Shown: positions 1 through 5,596, counted from the stretch's first letter. The stretch is DNA of 5,596 nt from Nitrososphaerales archaeon (GCA_030040055.1 JASHUK010000156.1:1-5596), one strand, 5' to 3'. Notes: generated by a model not told the origin, from the letters alone. Numbers and translations are program-made.

Positions 1-102
1 AAGGAGAACGTCAGGTGTCCACTTGGAGATTGCCAACGTGGCAGACTTCTCCATCGACTTTCCCTTACCGCGTTTGCCTTTAAGGGCTTTACCGGAACTC
101 AT
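1..102 (-). CDS. N-terminal fragment of a lysine-rich protein of unknown function (runs off the left edge)
   Basis: An ATG at 102-100 on the minus strand opens a frame that stays open for all 34 codons to the window edge. The first 19 residues are very basic (six Lys, one Arg, several Gly and Ser), like a disordered nucleic-acid-binding tail. A more ordinary segment follows, ending SKWTPDVLL. That ending loosely resembles the KWT-x-x-ILL start of the first helix in HxlR-type winged-helix regulators, but it is too short to assign. Third codon positions are less G/C-rich than in the genes at 514-5596. A weak A/T-rich element on the minus strand near 129-137 (AGATTAAC) lies about 26 nt upstream of the expected start of a near-leaderless transcript. 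The reading frame is seen; that it is a gene is inference. Confidence 0.45.
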   Translation of the reverse strand, partial: MSSGKALKGKRGKGKSMEKSATLAISKWTPDVLL

Positions 103-478
103 TTTCAGCCGGTGGGAGGCTTCCCCGAAGTTAATCTTTGTCCCACAGTTGGCCTAAAGTCAAGCTTCCATGCGCCTCTTGGCGGTTTGCCTCGCTCTTC
201 TCTTTCCCGAGTCTGACCTTCGAGTTTCCGCCGCGAAAGAGGTCTGTATCTGAGCCTCTCTTAATCGCCTTTCTGGTTCGAGCAGGAGTGTCGGAAGCAC
301 TCTCCCCACCCCTTGACTTCAACGCATGGGTGCCACTCCTGAGCTCACCTGACTGCAGGACCATTTAGACACACGTTGACTTCCTCGCCCCACTGATTCT
401 CTGAGTCCCTCCCCTCCATGCTTCATTGTTCCTGACTTCCCTGATTCGACTAGGCTCCCACTTCCGGTGACGCTACAG
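103..478. other. Gene-poor spacer, lower G+C and pyrimidine-rich on the plus strand
   Basis: No reading frame here looks convincing. Two mutually antisense frames of 76-77 codons exist (131-364 minus and 138-368 plus), but neither resembles a known family and their codon use lacks the strong third-position G/C bias of the neighbouring genes. The plus strand contains eight CTGA tetramers between 213 and 444, and three copies of TGACTTC at 314, 377 and 433. A short hairpin, GAGTGT/GCACTC with a 5-nt loop, sits at 286-302. I found no tRNA cloverleaf, C-box/D-box pairing, RNase P or SRP RNA core. The stretch may hold promoter-distal regulation, an unrecognised small RNA or a decayed gene. Confidence 0.6.
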
Positions 479-486
479 TTTTTATA
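479..486 (+). promoter_or_regulatory. TATA box (TTTTTATA) of the rps12-rps7 transcript
   Basis: The octamer TTTTTATA is the clearest A/T block in the 100 nt before rps12 and matches the archaeal TBP site. Archaeal transcription usually starts about 25 nt downstream of the TATA centre, which places the start near 507-511, only 3-7 nt before the ATG at 514. The mRNA is therefore predicted to be leaderless or nearly so. The purine-rich GAGAAGGG at 492-499 would then lie upstream of the transcript and could not act as a ribosome binding site. I see no strong BRE in the bases just upstream (GCTACAG). Confidence 0.7.
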
Positions 487-513
487 GACTCCGAGAAGGG
501 TGCTTCAAGAAAC

Positions 514-951
514 ATGGCCGGTTCCCCCAGAGGAGAGTTCGCCGCCAGACAGGTGGCCAAGAAGCGTCAGAGGCTCCGCTGGAGCAACAAGTGGTACAAG
601 AGGAGGAAGCTGGGCCTCGAATACAAGTCGGACCCGCTGGAAGGGGCGCCGCAGGCGAGGGCGATTGTGCTCGAAAAGGTCGGAATAGAGTCAAAACAGC
701 CGAATTCGGCGATTCGCAAGTGCGTCCGGGTCCAGGTTGTCAAAAACGGCAAGCAGGTGACCGCGTTCCTTCCCGGGGACGGGGCGCTGAACTTCGTCGA
801 CGAGCACGACGAAGTGGTCTTGCAGGGGATTGGCGGCTCGATGAAGAGGGCGATGGGGGACATACCTGGAGTCCGGTGGACGGTCTTCAAGGTCAACGGG
901 GTATCGCTCAATGAGCTGGTCTACGGTAGGAAGGAGAAGCCCAGAAGATGA
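514..951 (+). CDS. rps12: Small ribosomal subunit protein uS12, archaeal type (145 aa)
   Basis: uS12 sits at the decoding centre of the 30S subunit and helps monitor codon-anticodon pairing. The 145-residue product has the usual archaeal length. Its features in order are a basic N-terminal extension (residues 10-32, rich in K/R/W), the [17 protein letters not shown] segment at 41-57, the diagnostic [14 protein letters not shown] loop at 61-74, [10 protein letters not shown] at 85-94, and GDIPGVRW at 115-122 with a GRKEKPRR tail. Pro63 in KQPNS corresponds to the prolyl residue that is hydroxylated in eukaryotic RPS23 (family knowledge). The ATG at 514 is chosen because it gives the normal N-terminus and lies just downstream of the TATA box. 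The stop overlaps the start of the uS7 gene as ATGA, so the two are co-transcribed and probably translationally coupled. The product points to a TACK archaeon, perhaps a Nitrososphaeria relative. Confidence 0.97.
   Translation: MAGSPRGEFAARQVAKKRQRLRWSNKWYKRRKLGLEYKSDPLEGAPQARAIVLEKVGIESKQPNSAIRKCVRVQVVKNGKQVTAFLPGDGALNFVDEHDEVVLQGIGGSMKRAMGDIPGVRWTVFKVNGVSLNELVYGRKEKPRR
931..936 (+). promoter_or_regulatory. Shine-Dalgarno (AAGGAG) for uS7, inside the uS12 gene
   Basis: AAGGAG lies within the last codons of the uS12 gene, with 11 nt between it and the uS7 ATG at 948. It complements the archaeal 16S 3' end. Unlike the uS12 start, which is probably leaderless, the internal cistron has a recognisable ribosome binding site. 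The site supports the ATG at 948 as the start. Confidence 0.65.
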
Positions 952-1559
952 GCCGGCAGTCGCTGGAGTACCCCAACCTCCTCCTGTGGGGGCGGTGGGA
1001 CACGTCGAAGGTCCAGGTGACCGACCCCGGGCTCGCCAACGTGATCTACCTGAGGCCGGCGCTCGTCCCCTGGAGCGGCGGCAGGCACGAGCACAAGAAG
1101 TTCGGGAAGACCAGGGTGAACATAGTCGAGAGGCTGGTCAACGAGATGACGCACTTCGGCAAGAAGTACGCCAAGAACACCGGGAGGATGGGGGGGAAGA
1201 AGCAGCGGGCGCTGAACATCGTGAAGTCCGCCTTCGTGATAATCGAGCTCAAGACCGGGCAGAACCCCGTCCAGCAGCTGGTGAGGGCGATCGAGAACGC
1301 GTCGCCGAACGAGGACACCACCAGGCTGAGCTACGGAGGGGTCGTCTACCACCAGTCGGTCGACATCTCCCCCGTCAGGCGCGTCGACCTGGCCCTGAGG
1401 TTCATCTCTGAAGGGGTGCGCGAGGCTGCCTTCGGGTCGCCCAAGAGCGTCGAGGAGGTCCTCGCGGAGGAGATAATCGGCGCTGCGAGCGGGGACGCCA
1501 ACAGCCACTCAGTCCGGAAGAGGAACGAGCAGGAACGGGTCGCTATGGCGTCCCGGTAG
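948..1559 (+). CDS. rps7: Small ribosomal subunit protein uS7, archaeal type (203 aa)
   Basis: uS7 is a primary 16S rRNA binder that nucleates assembly of the 30S head and contacts the E-site tRNA. Landmarks are an N-terminal archaeal extension (residues 1-45) and a basic [14 protein letters not shown] segment at 50-63. Next come [19 protein letters not shown] at 77-95 and [17 protein letters not shown] at 104-120, then [16 protein letters not shown] at 138-153. The typical archaeal ending ERVAMASR closes the protein at 196-203. Length and termini match a complete protein. The start overlaps the uS12 stop by 4 bp (ATGA). No elongation-factor or uS10 gene follows, although these often accompany rps7 in archaea; a minus-strand gene begins to overlap instead. 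The last 17 bp, including the stop, are shared with the 3' end of the convergent hydrolase gene. Confidence 0.97.
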   Translation: MSRQSLEYPNLLLWGRWDTSKVQVTDPGLANVIYLRPALVPWSGGRHEHKKFGKTRVNIVERLVNEMTHFGKKYAKNTGRMGGKKQRALNIVKSAFVIIELKTGQNPVQQLVRAIENASPNEDTTRLSYGGVVYHQSVDISPVRRVDLALRFISEGVREAAFGSPKSVEEVLAEEIIGAASGDANSHSVRKRNEQERVAMASR

Positions 1560-2292
1560 ACGCGTCCTTCTCGTCTTCCTTCCTCGTGGCCAAGCCGCGG
1601 AGTTCGTTCTCAAGCTCCGGGGGCTCAGCGACGAGCGCGTACGGGTCAGAGAGGAAGTGCCTCACGAGCTGGAGTATCTCGCCGGTACGAAACTTCTGCA
1701 GCCGGTGGGACATCGTGAACTCCTGGGAGGGGTCCCTGGCCACGGGGCTGAGGACCTCCAGCCGCGAGACGCCAATGGCGTCCCTCAGGAGGTACCCGGC
1801 CTTCAGCTGGGTGACCATGTCGTCCTCGGCGTAGACTATCAGGGTGGGCTTCCTCAGCTTCTGCAGGGGCTTCAGCTGGGACTTGTCGTAGGCGCTTGAG
1901 ATGAGGGTCATCGACCTGACCCCCTCCGGCCAGCTCAGCGCCAGCTCGATGGCCACCTGGCCCCCCCAACCCGCTCCGACGAGGTCGGCGCTCCTGACCG
2001 AGAGCCTGTCCAGGAAGTCCCTCATCGCGTGCGCCTGCACGCGGTAGTCGGGGGTCTCCATGGGGACCGACGACTTCCCATACCCTATCAGGTCCGGGAT
2101 GATCAGCGAGCGCGCGTCTCCGAGGGGGAGCATCGGCTCCCAGGCCCTCCAGGACTCCCTCTTGTCGCTCCCGTGGAGCAGAAGCATGGTGTCCCCGCTG
2201 CCGGCGGTGGCGTAGTTGACGCTGAATTCCCCTGCCTCGACCAGCTTCTCGGTCGCCTGCAACAGTCCTCGCCGCTCCGTCTGCCCTTTCAA
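1543..2292 (-). CDS. Alpha/beta-hydrolase-fold protein lacking the usual nucleophile (249 aa)
   Basis: The fold is clear from an oxyanion-type LLLHGSD at residues 37-43, SLIIPDLIGYGKS at 62-74 and the elbow strand-turn-helix LVGAGWGGQVA at 104-114. The acid strand TLIVYAEDD lies at 150-158. A C-terminal helix follows His196 at the spacing expected for the catalytic histidine. The elbow should read G-x-S-x-G (or G-x-D-x-G in epoxide hydrolases), but residue 108 is Gly (codon GGT). The cap between strand 6 and the acid strand is only about 15 residues, so the protein is lidless, reminiscent of the ABHD14 type. The TTG start at 2292 overlaps the deaminase stop (TTGA); no good Shine-Dalgarno precedes it, and an in-frame TTG at 2262 is a possible alternative. 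The C-terminal tail (about 235-249) is charged and probably disordered. Substrate and activity are unknown; a binding or scaffolding role is possible. Confidence 0.85.
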   Translation of the reverse strand: MKGQTERRGLLQATEKLVEAGEFSVNYATAGSGDTMLLLHGSDKRESWRAWEPMLPLGDARSLIIPDLIGYGKSSVPMETPDYRVQAHAMRDFLDRLSVRSADLVGAGWGGQVAIELALSWPEGVRSMTLISSAYDKSQLKPLQKLRKPTLIVYAEDDMVTQLKAGYLLRDAIGVSRLEVLSPVARDPSQEFTMSHRLQKFRTGEILQLVRHFLSDPYALVAEPPELENELRGLATRKEDEKDASTGTP

Positions 2293-3284
2293 ACCTTGCG
2301 CCGCTGGGCGAACGCCGCCTCGAACGCCGTCCTGTTAGCCTCCTCGACCTCTCGTTCGGCAAGGACCCCCTTCCCGGTCAGCATCCGTATCTCCCCCCGT
2401 AGGTTGGTGGTGAGCATCTCCGGACCGTCCGTGTTTATCGTGAACCTGACCCTGCGGGACTTCAGCGCGGCGAAGACGCGCTTGAGCTCCCCTATGTCCT
2501 TGACCACCCCGGTCTGGAGGTTGGATGTGGGGCAGACCTCCAGGACGGTCCCCCGCTCCCTGAGCAGGTCCATCGTCTTCTCGTCCTCGGAGGCCCTGAC
2601 GCCGTGGCCGATCCGGTCCGGCTCGAGGTGCTCGACCACATCCCTCACGGAGGAGGCGCCCTCGTCCTCGCCTGCGTGGACCGTCAGCCCCAGGCCTTCC
2701 CTGCGGGCCTTCCTGTAGAGCTGCTTGAGCGACGAGTACCTGAAGCCCTTCGAGTACGGCCCTGCCACGTCCACCCCGACCACCCCACGTGCCGCGTACT
2801 TCGCGGCCTTCTCGACCAGCACCTCGTTCTGCCGGAGGCTGAACCCCCTGTCGAGGCACACTATCAGCCCCGTCTTCACCGGGTACTCCAGCTCGGCCCT
2901 GTCGAGGCCCCTCACCGCCGCCATCATGATGTGGTCGAGGTCCTGCTCCCCTCCCCTGTTCCTCTTCATGGGATTGAACCGCAGCTCCAGGAGGGTGATG
3001 TTGTTCTTGCGGTACGCTCCCGCTATCGTCTGGTACACCGACCGCTCTATCGCCGTCGGGCTGGACTGTATGAGTTCAGTCCACCTGAAGAGGTCGAGGT
3101 ACCCCTTGAAGGACTTGGCCCTGCCTGGCCTCACCGTCACCAGGTCCACGAACCTCCAGTAGTTCTTCGTCGGTAGCCTGATCCCCTGCGCGTGCGCCAC
3201 CTCCCACATCACCGACGGGTCGACCGAGCCTCCGAGGTGAACGTGCAGCTCGGCCAGCCGGGTGTTGGGGCCTATTCCGGGCAA
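2289..3284 (-). CDS. Adenosine deaminase family metal-dependent hydrolase (331 aa)
   Basis: This is a TIM-barrel amidohydrolase of the adenosine/AMP deaminase group, expected to hydrolyse the 6-amino group of a purine nucleoside with one zinc. Visible metal ligands are His14 and His16 (ELHVHLGGS), His203 (TVHAGE) and Asp286 (NTDGPE). Glu206 and His227 (RIGHG) are the catalytic pair. VCPTSN at 250-255 and the VDVAGP strand at 171-176 are also family motifs. Two acids that contact substrate in mouse ADA are replaced: Asp19 corresponds to Gly18 and Asp296 to Gly287. True adenosine deaminase activity is therefore likely but not assured. The TTG at 3284 is the only reasonable start upstream of the metal-binding HxH. 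It lies 6 nt after the guaA stop, with AAGGA only 2 nt away, so the exact start is uncertain. The context with guaB and guaA supports purine metabolism. Confidence 0.9.
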   Translation of the reverse strand: MPGIGPNTRLAELHVHLGGSVDPSVMWEVAHAQGIRLPTKNYWRFVDLVTVRPGRAKSFKGYLDLFRWTELIQSSPTAIERSVYQTIAGAYRKNNITLLELRFNPMKRNRGGEQDLDHIMMAAVRGLDRAELEYPVKTGLIVCLDRGFSLRQNEVLVEKAAKYAARGVVGVDVAGPYSKGFRYSSLKQLYRKARREGLGLTVHAGEDEGASSVRDVVEHLEPDRIGHGVRASEDEKTMDLLRERGTVLEVCPTSNLQTGVVKDIGELKRVFAALKSRRVRFTINTDGPEMLTTNLRGEIRMLTGKGVLAEREVEEANRTAFEAAFAQRRKV

Positions 3285-3290
3285 GGTCCT

Positions 3291-4847
3291 TCACTGGGGC
3301 TCGATCGTCGCAGGCGGCTTCGAGGATACCGAGTAGGCGACGCTCACGACCCCCTCGACCTCGTTGGTCACCCTGCCGGACATCTTCTGTATCACGTCGG
3401 CGGGGAGCCTGGCCCAGTCCGCGGTCATCGCGTCCACCGACTCCACCACCTTTATCGTAAGTTGCATCCCCGTCCTCCTCGAGTCTCCCAGCACCCCCGT
3501 CACTGTGTCGTCTCCGACGTACGCGAAGGCCTGCCAGACCTTCTCGTAGAGACCCTCCTCTCTTAGGACCTCCTCCACGATGCGGCTCCCTTCCCTGCAC
3601 GCCGTCAGCTTGGAAGGAGTGACCTCGCCCAGGACCCTCACGGCTAGCCCGGGGCCGGGGAACGGGTGGCGCCACAGGACGCTCCTGGGGAGTCCGAGCA
3701 GGGACCCCATCGCCCTGACCTCGTCCTTGTAGAGCTCCTTGAGCGGCTCGACCACCTCCATCGACAGGCCTGCCGGGAGTCCGCCGACGTTGTGGTGGGT
3801 CTTGATCACCGAGGCCGGGGCGGACGACCTGCCGCTCTCGATGACGTCCGGATACAGCGTCCCCTGGGCGAGGTACCTGAACGGGCCCTCCTTCTTCGCG
3901 AACTCCTCGAACACGTCTGCGAACGCCTTGCCCACTATCTTCCTCTTCTGCTCGGGGTCGGCTTCACCCTTCAGCGCAGACAGGAACCTGGCGGAGGCGT
4001 CGACGAAGGAGACCTTCACTCCCATCCCTCCTGAGAGGAACTTCCTCACTTCGTCCGCCTCTCCAGCGCGGAGAAGCCCCGTGTCGACGAACACGCACTC
4101 CAGCCTTCTTCCCACGGCCTTCTGGAGTATCGCAGCGGTCACGGACGAGTCGACCCCTCCCGACACCGCGCAGAGGACCCTCCCGTCCAGCCGCGACAGC
4201 TCTTCGAGCGAGTCTTTCAGGAAGCCCTCGATGCTCCAGCCCTTCTTGGCGCCGCAGACCCCGATCGCGAAATTGGAGAGCACGACGTCCCCCCCTTCGG
4301 TGTGCGAGACCTCGGGGTGGAACTGGACGCCGAAGTGCCTGCCGTCGTCTGACCTAACGGCCGCGTAGGGAGAGTTGTCGCTCCTGGCCAAGACCTGCAG
4401 CGTCGGCGGGACGCGCGTCGCAGAGTCGGTGTGGCTCATCCAGCACGCTATCCTCTCCTTGCCGAGCCCGTCGAAGATGCCTCCGGCCGACAGGATGTCA
4501 ACCTCCGACCTGCCGTACTCCCTCCGGTCGGCCCTGATGACGTCGCCTCCGTGGGCCTCGACCAGGAGTTGGTACCCGTAGCAGATCCCCAGCACCGGGA
4601 CTCCGCCCTTGAGCACGGCCGGGTCGGGCTTCGGCGCTGCCGGAGAGTACACGCTCTCCGGGCCCCCCGAGAGGACCACCCCGGCGACGCCCGCCCGCTC
4701 CAGCTCCGACAGCCGCGTGTCGAAGGGGAGGAGCGCCGAGTAGACCCCGAGCGCCCGGATCCTCCTGCAGATGAGGTGAGCGTACTGGCCCCCGAAGTCC
4801 AGGACGGCTATCCCGCCCCTGAGGCGGACGTCCTCGAGGGGGTTCAC
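3291..4847 (-). CDS. guaA: GMP synthase (glutamine-hydrolysing), single-chain (518 aa)
   Basis: The enzyme converts XMP, ATP and glutamine to GMP, AMP, pyrophosphate and glutamate in the cytosol. The N-terminal class I glutamine amidotransferase domain (about 12-200) starts at AVLDFGGQY. It has VLSGGPESVY at 58-67, the nucleophile Cys89 in GICYGYQ, and His177/Glu179 in QFHPEVS. The ATP-pyrophosphatase domain follows, with the P-loop SGGVDSS at 229-235 and VFVDTGLLR downstream. The C-terminal dimerisation/XMP-binding domain contains RHPFPGPGLAVRVLGE and ends KPPATIEPQ. All catalytic residues are present and the length is normal. The GTG at 4847 is chosen because it overlaps the guaB stop (GTGA), has GGAG 8 nt upstream, and leaves a normal N-terminus. 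The same frame stays open further upstream through guaB, but that part is out of frame with IMPDH and is not coding. Many euryarchaea split this enzyme into two subunits; here it is one chain. Confidence 0.97.
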   Translation of the reverse strand: MNPLEDVRLRGGIAVLDFGGQYAHLICRRIRALGVYSALLPFDTRLSELERAGVAGVVLSGGPESVYSPAAPKPDPAVLKGGVPVLGICYGYQLLVEAHGGDVIRADRREYGRSEVDILSAGGIFDGLGKERIACWMSHTDSATRVPPTLQVLARSDNSPYAAVRSDDGRHFGVQFHPEVSHTEGGDVVLSNFAIGVCGAKKGWSIEGFLKDSLEELSRLDGRVLCAVSGGVDSSVTAAILQKAVGRRLECVFVDTGLLRAGEADEVRKFLSGGMGVKVSFVDASARFLSALKGEADPEQKRKIVGKAFADVFEEFAKKEGPFRYLAQGTLYPDVIESGRSSAPASVIKTHHNVGGLPAGLSMEVVEPLKELYKDEVRAMGSLLGLPRSVLWRHPFPGPGLAVRVLGEVTPSKLTACREGSRIVEEVLREEGLYEKVWQAFAYVGDDTVTGVLGDSRRTGMQLTIKVVESVDAMTADWARLPADVIQKMSGRVTNEVEGVVSVAYSVSSKPPATIEPQ

Positions 4848-5596
4848 TGCTTGATCTCCAGCGAGTGGGCGCCGAGCTCCCCGGCCCCTATCGCCGACAT
4901 CGCCCCGAACGCAGCCACCTTCCACATGTCCTCGACGCTGGTCGCACCGGCGTATCCGAAGGCGGCCCTGAGGCCGTTCTGCATCCTGTCCACGACGTCC
5001 TCCGCCTTCCCGACGTATGGGACGTAAGCCTCCACCCCCTCGTCGAGCCCCTTGGCCGGGACCGAGTACCTGTCCATGGCGAACCGTACCTTCCGCGCGG
5101 CCGCGCTCGCCATCCCCCTGTGGGTCTTGTACTTCTTCCCGTCCCGCACGATGATCTTGCTGGGCGCCTCGTCGGTGCCCGCGAGCATTGAGCCCAGCAT
5201 CGCGCTGGACGCGCCGGCCGCGATCGCCAGCGCCGCGTCCCCGGGCCCCCTGATGCCTCCGTCCGCTATCACCGGCACGCCTAGCTTGCGCTCCGCCACC
5301 CCGCTCGCCACCTCCGCCACCGCGTAGAGGGTGGGGGCGCCCACCCTGGTCACTTCGGCCGTGATGCATATCGAGCCCGAGCCTATCCCGGCGCGGAACC
5401 CGTCGACCCTCGGCAGCTCGTCGGCTATGTCCAGCACCGCCCCCTTCGCCCCGACGTTCCCCGCCACGAAGTCGCCGCTAAGGTCGGGCAGCACCCTCCT
5501 GGCGGCCGCGATCACCTTCGAGTTGTGGAAGTGCGCGACATCGGCCACGAGGAAGTCAGCGACCCTGTCGAGGGACCTGCACCGGTCGGGGTCGAG
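4844..5596 (-). CDS. guaB: Inosine-5'-monophosphate dehydrogenase, C-terminal part (250 aa; 5' end outside the window)
   Basis: IMPDH oxidises IMP to XMP with NAD, the committed step to GMP, as a TIM-barrel tetramer. The visible part begins in the barrel ([13 protein letters not shown], where most relatives have AHGHS). It continues through the catalytic loop [10 protein letters not shown], with Cys at fragment residue 77 (codon at 5368-5366) and the following Thr at 79. Next are the phosphate-binding IADGGIR and MLGSMLAGT, the YKTHRGM segment, and the mobile-flap DRY dyad (Arg176, Tyr177). [11 protein letters not shown] then supplies the Glu typical of prokaryotic flaps. The loop wording GSGSICIT resembles eukaryotic IMPDH, although the residue after Thr is Ala rather than Gln or Arg. 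GMP reductase is the main alternative; the DRY flap and position beside guaA favour IMPDH. Any CBS-domain insertion and the promoter lie beyond the right edge. The stop overlaps the guaA start. Confidence 0.93.
   Translation of the reverse strand, partial: LDPDRCRSLDRVADFLVADVAHFHNSKVIAAARRVLPDLSGDFVAGNVGAKGAVLDIADELPRVDGFRAGIGSGSICITAEVTRVGAPTLYAVAEVASGVAERKLGVPVIADGGIRGPGDAALAIAAGASSAMLGSMLAGTDEAPSKIIVRDGKKYKTHRGMASAAARKVRFAMDRYSVPAKGLDEGVEAYVPYVGKAEDVVDRMQNGLRAAFGYAGATSVEDMWKVAAFGAMSAIGAGELGAHSLEIKQ
4856..4859 (-). promoter_or_regulatory. Shine-Dalgarno (GGAG) for guaA, inside the guaB 3' end
   Basis: On the minus strand GGAG is followed by 8 nt and then the GTG start of guaA at 4847. This spacing is close to ideal and decides the start of guaA, whose frame has no stop codon upstream to mark the limit. 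Translation of guaA is likely coupled to termination of guaB through the GTGA overlap. Confidence 0.65.

Noticed and set aside
241..320. A tRNA T-arm suggested by GGTTCGAG near 275-282, and an SRP-like GGAA loop at 293-296
   Set aside because: The bases around TTCGAGC do not pair as a T-stem and no acceptor, D or anticodon arms are visible. The GGAA loop lacks the SRP helix 8 internal-loop sequences.
131..368. Two mutually antisense frames (131-364 minus, 138-368 plus) as small genes
   Set aside because: No family resemblance, weak third-position G/C bias compared with the neighbours, and no convincing ribosome binding site or promoter. The minus frame ends 28 nt before the fragment at 102-1 and cannot be fully excluded.
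921..1508. Long antisense frames opposite uS7 and elsewhere in the coding genes
   Set aside because: These are shadows of strongly G/C-biased codon use. The sense products are unmistakable ribosomal and purine proteins.
1961..1971. Sequencing frameshift at the C7 run (1961-1967) as the cause of the missing nucleophile
   Set aside because: The hydrolase fold continues correctly in the same frame on both sides of the run, and Gly108 lies next to it as a substitution, not an indel.
3282..3293. Possible GuaA-deaminase fusion by stop readthrough, because the guaA TGA and the deaminase TTG are in the same frame two codons apart
   Set aside because: GMP synthase ends at its usual place (KPPATIE plus two residues), and the deaminase has a normal N-terminus. 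No recoding signal was seen.
4848..5369. Open frame extending guaA upstream by about 170 codons across the guaB gene
   Set aside because: It overlaps IMPDH in another frame, is Gly/Arg-rich low-information sequence typical of a G+C-rich shadow frame, and GMP synthase starts normally at the GTG at 4847.

Overview
The window looks like a G+C-rich archaeal chromosome or contig. Its uS12 and uS7 genes encode the archaeal/eukaryotic forms of these proteins. uS12 carries [17 protein letters not shown] and a GRKEKPRR tail. uS7 is a 203-residue protein with a long N-terminal extension and an ERVAMASR end. From memory, the uS12 sequence resembles the Thaumarchaeota (Nitrososphaeria) and nearby TACK lineages most, but I could not run a phylogeny. 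A TATA-like box close to the first uS12 codon, GTG and TTG starts, and stop/start overlaps also fit an archaeon.

Layout. Positions 1-102 (minus) hold the N-terminal 34 codons of a lysine-rich protein that runs off the left edge. Positions 103-478 form a gene-poor stretch, visibly lower in G+C and pyrimidine-rich on the plus strand, with several short repeated words. A TATA-like element at 479-486 then drives rps12 (514-951) and rps7 (948-1559) on the plus strand; the two overlap by 4 bp (ATGA). The rest of the window is on the minus strand. Read 5'->3', it is a tight cluster: IMP dehydrogenase (guaB, C-terminal 250 residues, start outside the window), GMP synthase (guaA, complete, single chain), an adenosine-deaminase-family protein, and a small alpha/beta-hydrolase-fold protein. 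guaB and guaA overlap as GTGA, guaA and the deaminase are 6 nt apart, and the deaminase and hydrolase overlap as TTGA, so one polycistronic mRNA is likely. The two transcription units converge, and the uS7 and hydrolase coding regions overlap tail to tail by 17 bp.

How the genes work together. GuaB (IMP to XMP) and GuaA (XMP to GMP) make up the whole guanylate branch from IMP. A deaminase acting on adenosine or a related nucleoside would feed the inosine/IMP side of the same pathway, so the first three genes make sense as a purine interconversion operon. The hydrolase-fold protein has no clear role there, and the residue expected to be its nucleophile is glycine.

Most of the window is ordinary housekeeping DNA. 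The points worth a second look are the hydrolase without a nucleophile, the deaminase with two substrate-contacting acids replaced by glycine, the convergent coding overlap with no intergenic terminator space, and the odd spacer before rps12. I found no CRISPR array, tRNA, rRNA, insertion sequence or defence-like system.
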